In this document: positions 50,194 through 59,384 of the stretch, in pieces
How positions within the stretch are numbered: position 1 is the first letter of the stretch
Layout: each line of letters begins with the position of its first letter
Source of the DNA: Chitinophaga silvisoli
GTDB taxonomy: Bacteria > Bacteroidota > Bacteroidia > Chitinophagales > Chitinophagaceae
Direction: 5' to 3'
Length of the DNA: 64,000 nt
Assembly: GCF_003412465.1 (NCBI RefSeq)
Contig: NZ_QTJV01000013.1
Location: 186,001-250,000, forward strand
Notes under the pieces: generated by a model
Databases searched by the model: none
What the model was told of the DNA's origin: nothing
Seen by the model: the letters and a program-made list of their open reading frames with translations, nothing else
Made by a program: the position numbers and the translations under genes

Positions 50194-50826
50194 TTATTTA
50201 TTCTCTTTCAGTATATACTTCTGATTGTCCTTGTTCAGCGTGTACTTTATCGTCTGCATATTTTTTTCGCCCAGGTACTTTCTTACTACATAAGGCTGCT
50301 GCACATAAAAAGTATCGTTTCCCTTATACCCCGGAATACTGGCATTATCTACATCGCCGCTAAAAATCCTCACTGGTTGATGGTTGATAAATGTCACCCC
50401 ATACACACTTCCCACTGCATCCGTTCCGTCTGATCTGGTAAAACAAAATACCTCCGGGTTGCCGTCATTGTCCAGGTCACTCACCGTCGTACTCGTTACC
50501 TTGCCCTTTATATCGTGCAATACCGTACTATCTGTCATCGGCTTTGTAGTATCCCCTCTCAGGTCCTGGGAGGCAATCTTGATCGTCCTTTCTGTACCGT
50601 CCCCATTTACCCTCACTATAAATTTATAATTCCCTTTTGTCATCACACCCGAACCACGCAGCCCTTCTCCCTTCGCAAACTGCTGTGCCTGCGTAGCAAT
50701 TTCTTCACTGGATGCCTGAGATGGGTTTGCATCCCTTTCCTCCTGCATCTGTGTAGGGTTCTTTACCGGGTTATTACAGGCCATGGCTGCCATTACTGCT
50801 ATTCCTAAAAGTTGTAGAGCTTTCAT
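50194..50826 (-). CDS. Lipoprotein of unknown function
   Basis: A 210-residue lipoprotein. The ATG at 50826 begins MKALQLLGIAVMAAMACN, with the lipidation Cys at residue 17; a longer frame to 50874 would lose the leader. A disordered Gln/Glu/Ala stretch follows (residues ~20-55), then a domain with FIVRVNGDGTERTIKI, VSDLDNDGNPEVFCFTRSDGT and VGSVYGVTFINHQPVRIFSG. The DLDNDGNPE segment is a calcium-loop-like FG-GAP or EF-type motif, and the C-terminus is YTLNKDNQKYIL. Lysozyme-inhibitor-like relatives are possible, but I cannot assign it. The Cys is followed by Asn-Asn, so the final membrane is uncertain. Confidence 0.75.
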   Translation of the reverse strand: MKALQLLGIAVMAAMACNNPVKNPTQMQEERDANPSQASSEEIATQAQQFAKGEGLRGSGVMTKGNYKFIVRVNGDGTERTIKIASQDLRGDTTKPMTDSTVLHDIKGKVTSTTVSDLDNDGNPEVFCFTRSDGTDAVGSVYGVTFINHQPVRIFSGDVDNASIPGYKGNDTFYVQQPYVVRKYLGEKNMQTIKYTLNKDNQKYILKENK

Positions 50827-50948
50827 CCTTATTACGTTTACTATTATGTGCAACAAGGAATATGCCATCACCATTCATCCATTAGCTATTTGATATGTAA
50901 GCGCGAATTTATATATTTGCCTGTATCAACTGACGAGTGCGAACTAAT

Positions 50949-51497
50949 ATGCTTCACTTAAAAACCGATCATACTTTCCGGAACAGGTTTTTATTTGTAT
51001 TCCTGTTTTTGACCATATTAAGTGGTCTGACAGCGAGTGCGGGTAATCATCCCTATGAAGCAGTTTACCGCCCACAAAGTAGTCTGACAGCAAATGCCGG
51101 CACCCGCTCAAACGAGGCCGCATTTCGTGCCCAGGCAGCTAACCGTCATCACAATGCATCTTTCCGCCCACAGGCCAGTCATCGGCCTCATTTTGACCTG
51201 AATAAGCCTTCTAACTTCTTTATACACCTTCCGCTTTCTTTAATGGAAGATGTGCCTGAAGATCTGACTGAAGACCAGGTAACTTTTTTGTTTCGTGCTA
51301 CCGAACCCCGCCACAAGCGCAGGTTCTATATTTCTGTTGCGTCGCAACAATATTCATTTACAACACGCCTACAACAGTTACAACTCCTTCTGGACCAATA
51401 TGTGCCGGAAGATGAAGACAAAACCGGCATCTATCAGTGGCATGATGCCTTCCTCCCCGCCTATTATAAGTTTCTCTTCAGGTACACCCTCTTTTGA
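50949..51497 (+). CDS. Exported protein with short repeats
   Basis: A 182-residue secreted protein that I do not recognise. The ATG at 50949 opens MLHLKTDHTFRNRFLFVFLFLTILSGLTASA, a signal peptide cleaved near residue 32; a GTG at 50937 is a less likely start. Three short repeats follow (residues ~33-80: HPYEAVYRPQSS, SNEAAFRAQAAN, HHNASFRPQASH), mirrored at DNA level by AGTCTGACAGC recurrences. The C-terminal 100 residues (FFIHLPLSLMEDVPEDLTEDQVTFLF, RRFYISVASQQYSF, RLQQLQLLLDQYVPEDED) look like a compact helical domain. Its relation to the downstream efflux genes is unknown. A tandemly duplicated hairpin sequence follows. Confidence 0.65.
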   Translation: MLHLKTDHTFRNRFLFVFLFLTILSGLTASAGNHPYEAVYRPQSSLTANAGTRSNEAAFRAQAANRHHNASFRPQASHRPHFDLNKPSNFFIHLPLSLMEDVPEDLTEDQVTFLFRATEPRHKRRFYISVASQQYSFTTRLQQLQLLLDQYVPEDEDKTGIYQWHDAFLPAYYKFLFRYTLF

Positions 51498-51547
51498 GCA
51501 GTATTTCATTTATAGATGATGAAATAGAACTGTATTACCATGTATAT

Positions 51548-51667
51548 AATGCCCCCGTTATGAATGATACGTCATCAGGGGATTAATTTTTTATATGGTA
51601 ATGATCTGAAATTGCTTTACCCAAGTATACAATGCCCCCGTTATGAATGATACGTCATCAGGGGATT
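51548..51667. repeat. Direct duplication of a hairpin, 83-bp period
   Basis: Two identical 37-bp copies lie at 51548-51584 and 51631-51667, starting AATGCCCCCGTTATGAATGA and ending TCATCAGGGGATT. Similarity extends about 10 bp on each side. Each copy folds as CCCC/GGGG with ATGA/TCAT inside, and the first is followed by TTTTTT. They lie 38 nt before the efflux adaptor ATG. AATGCCC occurs again in the gap before the RND pump (52868 and a palindrome at 52895-52908). They are either tandem terminators or operator sites. Confidence 0.8.
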
Positions 51668-51704
51668 GCTATTGTATATGCGAAAAAAATGATTGATACC
51701 TATC

Positions 51705-52811
51705 ATGCGCACAACTACTGTGATATTGATGAGCATCGCCCTGGGGGGATGTATTACCAAAGGAGAAAAGAACAACACAACGGATAACCTGAATACTTAT
51801 CCTGTAGTGCAGCTTGCACTTACAGATACCATTTTACACAAGAACTACGTAGCTGATATCGAGGCTGTACGGAATGTAGAGATCCGTGCCCGTGTAAACG
51901 GGTTCCTCAATAAAATCTATGTAGACGAGGGCCAACATGTACAACAGGGACAATTGCTCTTTAGTCTGAATGACGAAGAGTTCAGAGCTGAGCTGGCCCG
52001 TGCCAAAGCAGCCCTCAGCAGCGCTATTGCTGATGCCAAAACTGCGCAGCTGGAACAACAGCGGGTACAACTGCTGGTAGATAAAAAAGTAATTGCAAAG
52101 ACGGAACTGGAAGTGGCTGCTGCCAAAGTAGCTGCCGCCAATGCAAAAGTAGATGAGGCCCGCAGCGCTGAATCGAACGCTGCCACCCAGCTCTCTTATA
52201 CTTCTATCCGCGCTCCATTCACAGGTTATATCGACAGGATCCCTTCCAAGACAGGAAGCCTGATCGCTGAAGGTGCCCTGCTGACCTCTGTTTCTGACAT
52301 CCAGGAGGTCTATGCCTACTTCAATGTATCGGAGACAGAATACCTGCAGCACAGCCGTAACAAAACCCAGCATCAGCATGCTGAAGTGAAGTTGTTGCTG
52401 GCAGATGGTTCACTCTATCCTTACCCGGGAAAGATAGAGACCATCGAAAGTGAATTCGAGGAAAGTACCGGCTCCATTGCTTTCAGGGCCAGGTTCCCCA
52501 ATCCGAAAGCTTTGCTGAAACACGGTGCCAGCGGTAAAATACAACTTGCTGCTGACCTGGATAGCACCATGCTGATTCCACAGAAAGCGGTATTTGAGAT
52601 GCAGGATAAAAACTACGTTTTCCTGCTGGATGCAAACAATCATGTAAAGATGAAAAGCTTTAGCCCGGGGCCCAGAATGGCCAACTGTTACATCGTACAG
52701 GCAGGTCTGAAGCCAGGAGATCGCGTGGTATACGAAGGTGTACGCAATCTCAGGGAGGGTATGCAGATCAACCCGGCGCCAGTGTCGCTGGATAGTATCA
52801 GGGCATTGTAA
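51705..52811 (+). CDS. RND efflux periplasmic adaptor
   Basis: A 368-residue membrane-fusion protein of the AcrA/MexA family that bridges the RND pump and the outer-membrane channel. The ATG at 51705 gives MRTTTVILMSIALGGC, a lipoprotein signal with the Cys at residue 16; a start at 51693 is also open. The first beta-barrel/lipoyl part (DTILHKNYVADIEAVRNVEIRARVNGFLNKIYVDEGQHVQQGQLLFSL) precedes a coiled-coil hairpin (residues ~90-150, rich in Ala, Glu and Lys), the second lipoyl half (TSIRAPFTGYIDRIPSKTGSL) and a beta-barrel (LLADGSLYPYPGKIETIESEF). The pump gene starts 155 nt downstream. Confidence 0.92.
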   Translation: MRTTTVILMSIALGGCITKGEKNNTTDNLNTYPVVQLALTDTILHKNYVADIEAVRNVEIRARVNGFLNKIYVDEGQHVQQGQLLFSLNDEEFRAELARAKAALSSAIADAKTAQLEQQRVQLLVDKKVIAKTELEVAAAKVAAANAKVDEARSAESNAATQLSYTSIRAPFTGYIDRIPSKTGSLIAEGALLTSVSDIQEVYAYFNVSETEYLQHSRNKTQHQHAEVKLLLADGSLYPYPGKIETIESEFEESTGSIAFRARFPNPKALLKHGASGKIQLAADLDSTMLIPQKAVFEMQDKNYVFLLDANNHVKMKSFSPGPRMANCYIVQAGLKPGDRVVYEGVRNLREGMQINPAPVSLDSIRAL

Positions 52812-52894
52812 TGATCAGAGAGGGAATTGAATGCATTCAAAATTCTAAGTAATTACCATTATGCATAAATGCCCCTTTATTGATCAAACCTGGT

Positions 52895-52908
52895 AATGCC
52901 CGGGCATT
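52895..52908. promoter_or_regulatory. Perfect palindrome before the RND pump
   Basis: AATGCCCGGGCATT (52895-52908) is a perfect 14-bp palindrome in the 155-nt gap between adaptor and pump genes. AATGCCCC occurs at 52868 and in both copies of the duplication at 51548-51667, so a regulator could recognise AATGCCC half-sites across the locus. Confidence 0.35.
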
Positions 52909-52966
52909 GAAAGCAAATTTTCTATCCACTATCGGGTAGTTCAATTTTCATCTATTACATCATTTT

Positions 52967-55900
52967 ATGTTCGATACTTTTATCAAGCGGCCTGTGTTGT
53001 CGCTGGTTATTTCATTATTAATAGTCCTGCTGGGCTTACTGGCTCTCTTCTCTCTGCCGGTAACACAGTTCCCCGATATCGTACCGCCATCCGTCACTGT
53101 CACCGCCAAATACACAGGTGCGAACGCTGAAGTATGTGCCAAAGCCGTAGCAACGCCACTGGAACGCGCTATCAACGGTGTACCGGGCATGACCTACATG
53201 TCGTCTGTATCCAGTAATACAGGTGTCACCCTTATTTCTATTTCCTTTGCCGTAGGTACAGACCCGGACCAGGCTGCCGTAAACGTGCAGAACCGCGTGG
53301 CCACCGTACTCGATGAATTGCCTGAAGAGGTGATCAAGGCCGGTGTAAGCACGGAAAAAGAAGTAAACAGTATGCTGCTTTACCTCAACATCATGAGTGA
53401 AGACAGCACCCTCAACGAGAAATTCATTTACAACTTTGCGGACATCAACGTACTGCAGGAGCTGAAAAGAATTGACGGGGTGGGCTTTGCAGAAATCATG
53501 GGTGCCAAGGAATACGCTATGCGCGTTTGGCTGAAACCCGACCGCATGCTGGCTTACAACGTCTCGGCCGATGAGGTGGTGGAAGCCATCCGCAAACAAA
53601 ATATCGAAGCCGCTCCCGGTAAAACAGGAGAAGCAGCTGACAACGATCCACAGGTATTACAATATGTATTGCGCTATACCGGTAAATTTTTTGAACCTGA
53701 ACAATACGAAAACCTCATTGTACGGGCCAATACAGATGGCTCTGTATTATTGCTGAAAGACATTGCCGATGTGGAATTTGGCGCGCTGAGCTATGGCATG
53801 GTGTCTAAAACAGATGGCAAGGCATCGGCATCTATTATGCTGAAACAACGCCCTGGCTCCAATGCACAGGATGTAATCGCCAATGTAAAGGCACGTATGG
53901 CGGAACTGAAGGAAACTTCCTTCCCTCCCGGTATGACGTACAACTTCAACTACGATGTATCCCGCTTCCTGGATGCCTCTATCCACGAGGTATTGCGTAC
54001 CCTGGTGGAAGCATTCATCCTCGTATTTATCGTGGTTTTCCTCTTTATCCAGGACTTCCGCTCTACACTCATACCTGCACTGGCTGTGCCTGTGGCCCTG
54101 ATCGGTACACTGGCCTTTATGCAAATGATGGGTTTCTCCATCAACCTGCTCACGCTCTTTGCACTGGTACTGGCTATCGGTATTGTCGTGGACAACGCCA
54201 TTGTGGTCGTGGAAGCTGTCCATGTAAAAATGCATGATCAGCACATGGCTCCTTTGCAGGCTACCCTGGCAGCCATGCGGGAAATCAGCGGGGCACTGGT
54301 AGCGATCACACTGGTGATGAGCGCCGTGTTTGTTCCGGTAGCATTCCTCTCCGGCCCCGTGGGCGTGTTCTACAGGCAGTTCTCCCTCACCCTGGCCATA
54401 GCCATCGTGATCTCCGGGATCAATGCCGTGACCCTTACGCCTGCCCTCTGTGCCATTATGCTGAAAAATCATCATGGTGCAGGCAAACCAAAAACATGGC
54501 TCCAGAAATTCTTCGACAAGTTTAATTACAGGTATAATCAGACCGAAAGGAAATACCAGCACCTGGTAGGCTATATTGCAGGCAGGCGCATGGTCACTAT
54601 TGGGATGCTGGTGCTCTTTTTTATCGCCACATGGGGCGTGAGTGCCATCCTGCCCGGCGGCTTCATTCCTTCTGAAGACCAGGGTATGATCTATGTGAAC
54701 GTGACCACACCTGCAGGTGCCACCGTATCCAGAACAGAAGCCGTGCTGGATGAAGTACAGAAGGTGGCAGCCAGTCTGAAAGAAACAGAGTCCGTATCAA
54801 CACTGGCAGGATATAGCCTGGTGAGTGAAGTAGCAGGTGCTTCCTACGGTATGGGCATGGTGAACCTGAAACCATGGGAAGAAAGAAAACGTTCGGTAAA
54901 AGAGATCATCGCACAACTGGAAAAGGATACACGAAATATCGGGGATGCAAGCATTGAGTTCTTCCCCCCTCCTACTGTACCTGGTTTTGGTAACTCCAGT
55001 GGTTTTGAAATGCGGATCCTGGATAAGAGTGGTAGCGGAGACCTGAGACAAACTGCAGATGTGACCAATGCATTCATCAATGCATTGAAAGAAAGAAAGG
55101 AAATAAGCAGTGCATTTACCAGTTTTGACCCCGACTTTCCACAATATATGATTCATGTGGATCAGGCCATGGCTGCGAAGAAAGGCGTGAGTATCGACAA
55201 TGCAATGAGTACCCTGCAGACATTGCTGGGTAGTTATTATGCATCAAACTTTATCCGCTTCGGACAGATGTATAAAGTAATGGTACAGGCATCACCCCGC
55301 TACAGGACCAAGCCGGAAGACATCCTGCATTTGTATGTAAAGAATGATAAAGGCGAAATGGTACCGTATTCCAACTTCATCAAACTGGAAAGGGTATTCG
55401 GACCTGAGCAGCTGACACGTTATAATATGTATACAGCTGCGATGATCAATGGTGATGCGGCACCGGGTTATAGTAGCGGAGATGCCATCAAAGCCATTGA
55501 AGAAGTAGCCAAGCAAAAACTACCAAGAGGATTTAGCTATGAATGGAGTGGTATGACGAGAGAACAGATCCTGTCAGGTAACCAGGCTGTATACATCTTT
55601 GCCATCGTATTGCTCTTCGTGTACCTGCTGCTGGCCGCGCAGTATGAAAGTTTCCTGCTACCCCTGCCCGTGATCTTATCATTGCCTGCGGGGATCTTTG
55701 GGGCCTTCCTTACACTTAAACTGGCAGGCCTGGAAAATAATATTTATGCGCAGGTAGCCCTCGTGATGCTGGTAGGTTTGCTGGGTAAAAATGCGATCCT
55801 GATTGTGGAATTTGCCATCTTAAAACATAAGCAGGGAGCTACCATTATGAAGAGTGCGATGGAAGGTGCAGTATCCCGTTTGCGTCCCATCCTTATGACT

Positions 55901-57520
55901 TCGTTTGCGTTCATTGCGGGCCTGATTCCCCTGTGTGTAGCCAGTGGTGCGGGTGCTATGGGCAACAGGTCTATTGGTACGGCAGCAGCAGGCGGTATGT
56001 TGATAGGAACTGTATTCGGCGTATTGGTGATCCCGGGATTGTATGTATTGTTTGCAGGGATCGCGGAGAAGAGAAGAAAACCACATGTGGTGAAAGCGCA
56101 TCATGTAGTGACGGTGTTAGTACTGGGATTGTTCATGAGCAGTTGTTACACGCCGAAGGCAGTTGAATACCCGGATGCACCTGTACTGCCGGCGACAACT
56201 GATAGTACGCTCACCGGGACTCAGGACAGTACAGTGATGACCTATCACCAATTCTTTGCAGATCCTTACCTGCAGCAATTGTTAGATACAGCGCTGCGGA
56301 ATAATACAGATATACAGCTGGCATTGCAAAGAGTAGAAATGACCAAAGCACAATTGATGGTAGCGAACCGTGCCTGGTTGCCTTCGGTGAATGCAGCGGT
56401 GGATGCGGGTGTAGAAAGATATGGAGATTATACGATGAATGGGGTGGGTAACTACGATACCAATCTTTCCCAGAATATAGATGACAAGCAGCGTATTCCG
56501 AATCCGACACCCAATTACTTTATCGGCTTGCGGAGTGCCTGGGAAATAGACCTCTGGGGTAAGTTGAAGAACGGAAAGAAAGCAGCACAGCAGCGTATGC
56601 TGGCCAGTGAACAGGGGCGGCGGCTGGTGACGACACAATTGATTGCCAATGTAGCTGCCATGTATTATCAATTGCTGGCATTGGACAATGAAAGGTCTGT
56701 GCTGGAGCGAAATATTGCCTTGCAGGAGACAGCACTCGCCACAGTACGTATTCAGCAGGAAGCGGGTAGAGCCACCTTGCTGGCAGTACAGCAATTCCAC
56801 GCACAGTTGCTGAACACACAGAGTTTTATGATGGGTATAAAGCAGCAGACGACCCGCCTGGAAAATCAGCTGAATGCATTGCTGGGCAGGTTCCCGCAGG
56901 CGATACCAAGAGATACGTCTTTGCTGACAGCACCATTGCCACCATTTGCGAACCTGGGTATGCCGGCAAGTCTCTTATCTCAGCGCCCGGATATCCAGCA
57001 GGCAGCCCTGGAACTGGGGGCGGCAAAAGCGGATGTAGCGGCGGCAAAGGCATCCTTCCTCCCATCAGTCAATATCAATCCTTATGTAGGGTTCACTAGT
57101 TTTAAAGCGAATTTATTATTTAATACAGGGTCCGTAGCTTATGGATTGTTAGGAGGTATTACGGCACCTATCCTGAATAAGAAGCAACTGGCTGCTCAGT
57201 ACCAGGTGAATTCAGCAGCGGCATTGAGTGCATTTTATAATTACAGGCAGCGGGTGATAGATGCTTACCAGGAAGTGATGACAGCCCTGGCCCAGCTGCA
57301 TAATGGCCAGGAGGCATTTAGACTGAAGGAGGCGGAAGTGGTGATGCTGAGAGATGGGGTTTCGACCGCGAATGATCTGTATATGACCAATTATGCGAAT
57401 TACCTGGAAGTGATCACGGCGCAGAAAAGTGTGTTGGAAGCGGAGCTGGCGCTGGCGAATAGCAGGAAGGAATTGTTCCTGGGTACCATTGAATTGTATA
57501 AAGCTTTAGGTGGGATGTAG
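52967..57520 (+). CDS. RND pump fused to outer-membrane channel
   Basis: A 1517-residue continuous frame. Residues 1-~1040 are a complete HAE1-type RND pump: start MFDTFIKRPVLSLVISLLIVL, the helix 4 proton site as GIVVDNAIVVVEAV (second Asp of the usual DD replaced by Asn), the helix 10 Lys in VGLLGKNAILIVEFA, and twelve helices in two halves. From residue ~1042 a lipoprotein signal appears (KAHHVVTVLVLGLFMSSC, Cys1060), followed by a TolC/OprM-type outer-membrane factor with two repeats (QQLLDTALRNNTDIQLAL, RRLVTTQLIANVAAMYYQLL; later QRPDIQQAALELGAAKADVAAAKASFLPSV). No stop codon separates them. A GTG at 56090 could start the channel alone (476 residues). Confidence 0.9.
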   Translation: MFDTFIKRPVLSLVISLLIVLLGLLALFSLPVTQFPDIVPPSVTVTAKYTGANAEVCAKAVATPLERAINGVPGMTYMSSVSSNTGVTLISISFAVGTDPDQAAVNVQNRVATVLDELPEEVIKAGVSTEKEVNSMLLYLNIMSEDSTLNEKFIYNFADINVLQELKRIDGVGFAEIMGAKEYAMRVWLKPDRMLAYNVSADEVVEAIRKQNIEAAPGKTGEAADNDPQVLQYVLRYTGKFFEPEQYENLIVRANTDGSVLLLKDIADVEFGALSYGMVSKTDGKASASIMLKQRPGSNAQDVIANVKARMAELKETSFPPGMTYNFNYDVSRFLDASIHEVLRTLVEAFILVFIVVFLFIQDFRSTLIPALAVPVALIGTLAFMQMMGFSINLLTLFALVLAIGIVVDNAIVVVEAVHVKMHDQHMAPLQATLAAMREISGALVAITLVMSAVFVPVAFLSGPVGVFYRQFSLTLAIAIVISGINAVTLTPALCAIMLKNHHGAGKPKTWLQKFFDKFNYRYNQTERKYQHLVGYIAGRRMVTIGMLVLFFIATWGVSAILPGGFIPSEDQGMIYVNVTTPAGATVSRTEAVLDEVQKVAASLKETESVSTLAGYSLVSEVAGASYGMGMVNLKPWEERKRSVKEIIAQLEKDTRNIGDASIEFFPPPTVPGFGNSSGFEMRILDKSGSGDLRQTADVTNAFINALKERKEISSAFTSFDPDFPQYMIHVDQAMAAKKGVSIDNAMSTLQTLLGSYYASNFIRFGQMYKVMVQASPRYRTKPEDILHLYVKNDKGEMVPYSNFIKLERVFGPEQLTRYNMYTAAMINGDAAPGYSSGDAIKAIEEVAKQKLPRGFSYEWSGMTREQILSGNQAVYIFAIVLLFVYLLLAAQYESFLLPLPVILSLPAGIFGAFLTLKLAGLENNIYAQVALVMLVGLLGKNAILIVEFAILKHKQGATIMKSAMEGAVSRLRPILMTSFAFIAGLIPLCVASGAGAMGNRSIGTAAAGGMLIGTVFGVLVIPGLYVLFAGIAEKRRKPHVVKAHHVVTVLVLGLFMSSCYTPKAVEYPDAPVLPATTDSTLTGTQDSTVMTYHQFFADPYLQQLLDTALRNNTDIQLALQRVEMTKAQLMVANRAWLPSVNAAVDAGVERYGDYTMNGVGNYDTNLSQNIDDKQRIPNPTPNYFIGLRSAWEIDLWGKLKNGKKAAQQRMLASEQGRRLVTTQLIANVAAMYYQLLALDNERSVLERNIALQETALATVRIQQEAGRATLLAVQQFHAQLLNTQSFMMGIKQQTTRLENQLNALLGRFPQAIPRDTSLLTAPLPPFANLGMPASLLSQRPDIQQAALELGAAKADVAAAKASFLPSVNINPYVGFTSFKANLLFNTGSVAYGLLGGITAPILNKKQLAAQYQVNSAAALSAFYNYRQRVIDAYQEVMTALAQLHNGQEAFRLKEAEVVMLRDGVSTANDLYMTNYANYLEVITAQKSVLEAELALANSRKELFLGTIELYKALGGM

Positions 57521-57555
57521 TAGTAGTAATAGATAAATCAGAGGATTGATGAAGT

Positions 57556-57589
57556 GCAGCCTTCATTTGCTTCGGCAAGTGGGGGCTGT
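57556..57589 (+). terminator. Terminator with UUCG tetraloop
   Basis: GCAGCCTTCATTTGC (57556-57570) and GCAAGTGGGGGCTGT (57575-57589) form a 15-bp stem with several G-T pairs closed by C(TTCG)G, a very stable tetraloop, then TTGTTTGG. It ends the RND-channel gene. Confidence 0.7.
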
Positions 57590-57731
57590 TTGTTTGGAGA
57601 AGTATTTTCATGAATTGTAAAGGATAAATTACCCCGGGTGGAACATTTGGTATTAATTCAATTTAATATACATTTATGCTATGGCGGCGCGATTTTTGAG
57701 GTAGTCCCGTGGCCAGTAATATATAGGAAGA

Positions 57732-59303
57732 ATGATATTAATCGTCGATGATAAGCCGGAAAATATTCTATCCCTAAGGAAGACACTAGAGCTACATGAT
57801 TTTGAGGTAGATACCGCGTTATCAGGTGAGGAAGCGCTCAGGAAGATCCTTAAGAACAACTATGCACTCATCATTCTTGATGTACAGATGCCTAGTATGG
57901 ATGGTTTTGAGGTAGCTGAAACCATTTCAGGTTATAGTAAGGCAAGGGACGTGCCTATTCTGTTCCTTTCCGCTGTTAATAAGGATAAAAAATTCATTGC
58001 TAAAGGGTACGCCTCCGGGGGTTTGGACTACATTACCAAACCTGTGGATCCTGATATATTACTCCTTAAGGTTAAGACGTTCATCAAGTTATATGAGCAG
58101 AACCGCCAGTTGCAGGCCATGCATGAAAACCTCCGCCAGGAGGTAGAAGTGCGTAAGCAGGCGCAGGCCGCCCTGAATGCCAAGGTACAGGAGCAGCATT
58201 CTATGCTGGAGTCTTTGCCCCAGGTAGCCTTTACTGCCAGGGGTGATGGCGCTGTGGAATATGCGAACCGCCATTGGTTCTATTATTCCCCATCGCTGGA
58301 TAGTTTTCCGGTTACCTACAACCAGGATCACGAAGAGCAGCGGGTATGGGAGAATGCAATCCTGGCAGGACAACCTATTGAGAAAGAAGTGTACCTGCAT
58401 AACCGGCTCACGCATCATTACAGGTGTCATTTGCTGAGGGCTATTCCCATTGAAGAAGATGGTAAGATTGTGAAATGGGTAGGGACCTTTACAGATATTG
58501 CCCACCAGAAGCAGGCGAATGAGATCCTGGAACAAAGAGTAGAGGAACGTACCCATGAATTGCAGGAGATGAACCAGGCACTGGAAGCGAGTAACTATGA
58601 GTTACAGCAGTTTGCAAGTGTGGCATCGCATGATCTGAAGGAGCCTTTGCGGAAGATCCAGTTGTTCGGCACTATCCTGCGGGATCGTCATTTGGGTACC
58701 AACCCTGATGCGATGCAGTATATGGAAAGGATTGTAAGTTCTTCAGAGCGCATGAGCCGCCTGATTAGTGACTTATTGAAATATTCCCGTTTATCGGCCG
58801 ATAATACTTTTGAGCCAGTGAACCTGAATGGATTGATCAGCGAGATCCTGGCCGACCTGGAATTGTCGGTGAGGGATGCGGATGCGGAGATTGTGGTAGA
58901 AGAATTGCCGGAGGTGGAGGCGATACCGGGACAAATCAGGCAGGCCTTGCAGAATATCATCAGTAATGCATTGAAATTCAGGAGGCCCGAAGTAAAACCA
59001 CGGATTAGGATTAAGGCGGAGATCGTGGAAGGGAAAGACCTGGAAAGTGATGCTCTGCCTGAAGGAAAATATTGCAGGATAGAGGTGAGTGATAACGGGA
59101 TTGGGTTTGATGAGAAGTATTTACCAAAGATCTTTACGCTGTTTCAGCGATTGCATAGTACGGATGCGTATGAGGGTACCGGGATAGGGCTGAGTATTGC
59201 CAAGAAGGTGATTGAGAAGCACCAGGGGATTATCAGTGCACAGAGCAGGGAGGATGAGGGGACACGGTTTATAATGGTACTTCCGTTAAAACAATCTAAT
59301 TAG
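57732..59303 (+). CDS. Response regulator-histidine kinase hybrid
   Basis: A 523-residue protein with a receiver domain first (residues 1-~120; acidic pocket VDDKPEN, phosphoacceptor Asp in LIILDVQMPSMDGFE, Lys in DYITKPVDP), a coiled coil (RQEVEVRKQAQAALNAKV), a PAS domain (~165-270; SLPQVAFTARGDGAVEYANRHWF) and a histidine kinase core. The HisKA site is ASVASHDLKEPLRKIQLF and the HATPase has NIISNALKFRRPE and DNGIGFDEKYLPKIF, EGTGIGLSIAKKV. No transmembrane helix is seen, so it is a cytoplasmic REC-PAS-kinase. The convergent CheB and CheR genes, a common partnership in Bacteroidota, suggest it belongs to a methylation-linked sensory pathway. Confidence 0.9.
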   Translation: MILIVDDKPENILSLRKTLELHDFEVDTALSGEEALRKILKNNYALIILDVQMPSMDGFEVAETISGYSKARDVPILFLSAVNKDKKFIAKGYASGGLDYITKPVDPDILLLKVKTFIKLYEQNRQLQAMHENLRQEVEVRKQAQAALNAKVQEQHSMLESLPQVAFTARGDGAVEYANRHWFYYSPSLDSFPVTYNQDHEEQRVWENAILAGQPIEKEVYLHNRLTHHYRCHLLRAIPIEEDGKIVKWVGTFTDIAHQKQANEILEQRVEERTHELQEMNQALEASNYELQQFASVASHDLKEPLRKIQLFGTILRDRHLGTNPDAMQYMERIVSSSERMSRLISDLLKYSRLSADNTFEPVNLNGLISEILADLELSVRDADAEIVVEELPEVEAIPGQIRQALQNIISNALKFRRPEVKPRIRIKAEIVEGKDLESDALPEGKYCRIEVSDNGIGFDEKYLPKIFTLFQRLHSTDAYEGTGIGLSIAKKVIEKHQGIISAQSREDEGTRFIMVLPLKQSN

Positions 59304-59323
59304 TTTTTGGGCGACAAGCCTGG

Positions 59324-59377
59324 AAAAAACCGCTTTTGCCCTGGGTGATATTATTGCCATGGGAAAAGCGGTTTTTT
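59324..59377. terminator. Terminator between kinase and cheB
   Basis: AAAAAACCGCTTTT (59324-59337) pairs perfectly with AAAAGCGGTTTTTT (59364-59377) around a 26-nt loop. The 3' arm ends in six Ts on both strands, so it can end both the kinase and the convergent cheB transcripts. Confidence 0.8.
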
Positions 59378-59384
59378 CTGCCTT

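Noticed and set aside
53747-54562. A 271-codon antisense frame opposite the RND pump
   Set aside because: It is His/Glu-rich and without motifs, mirroring hydrophobic codons of the pump.
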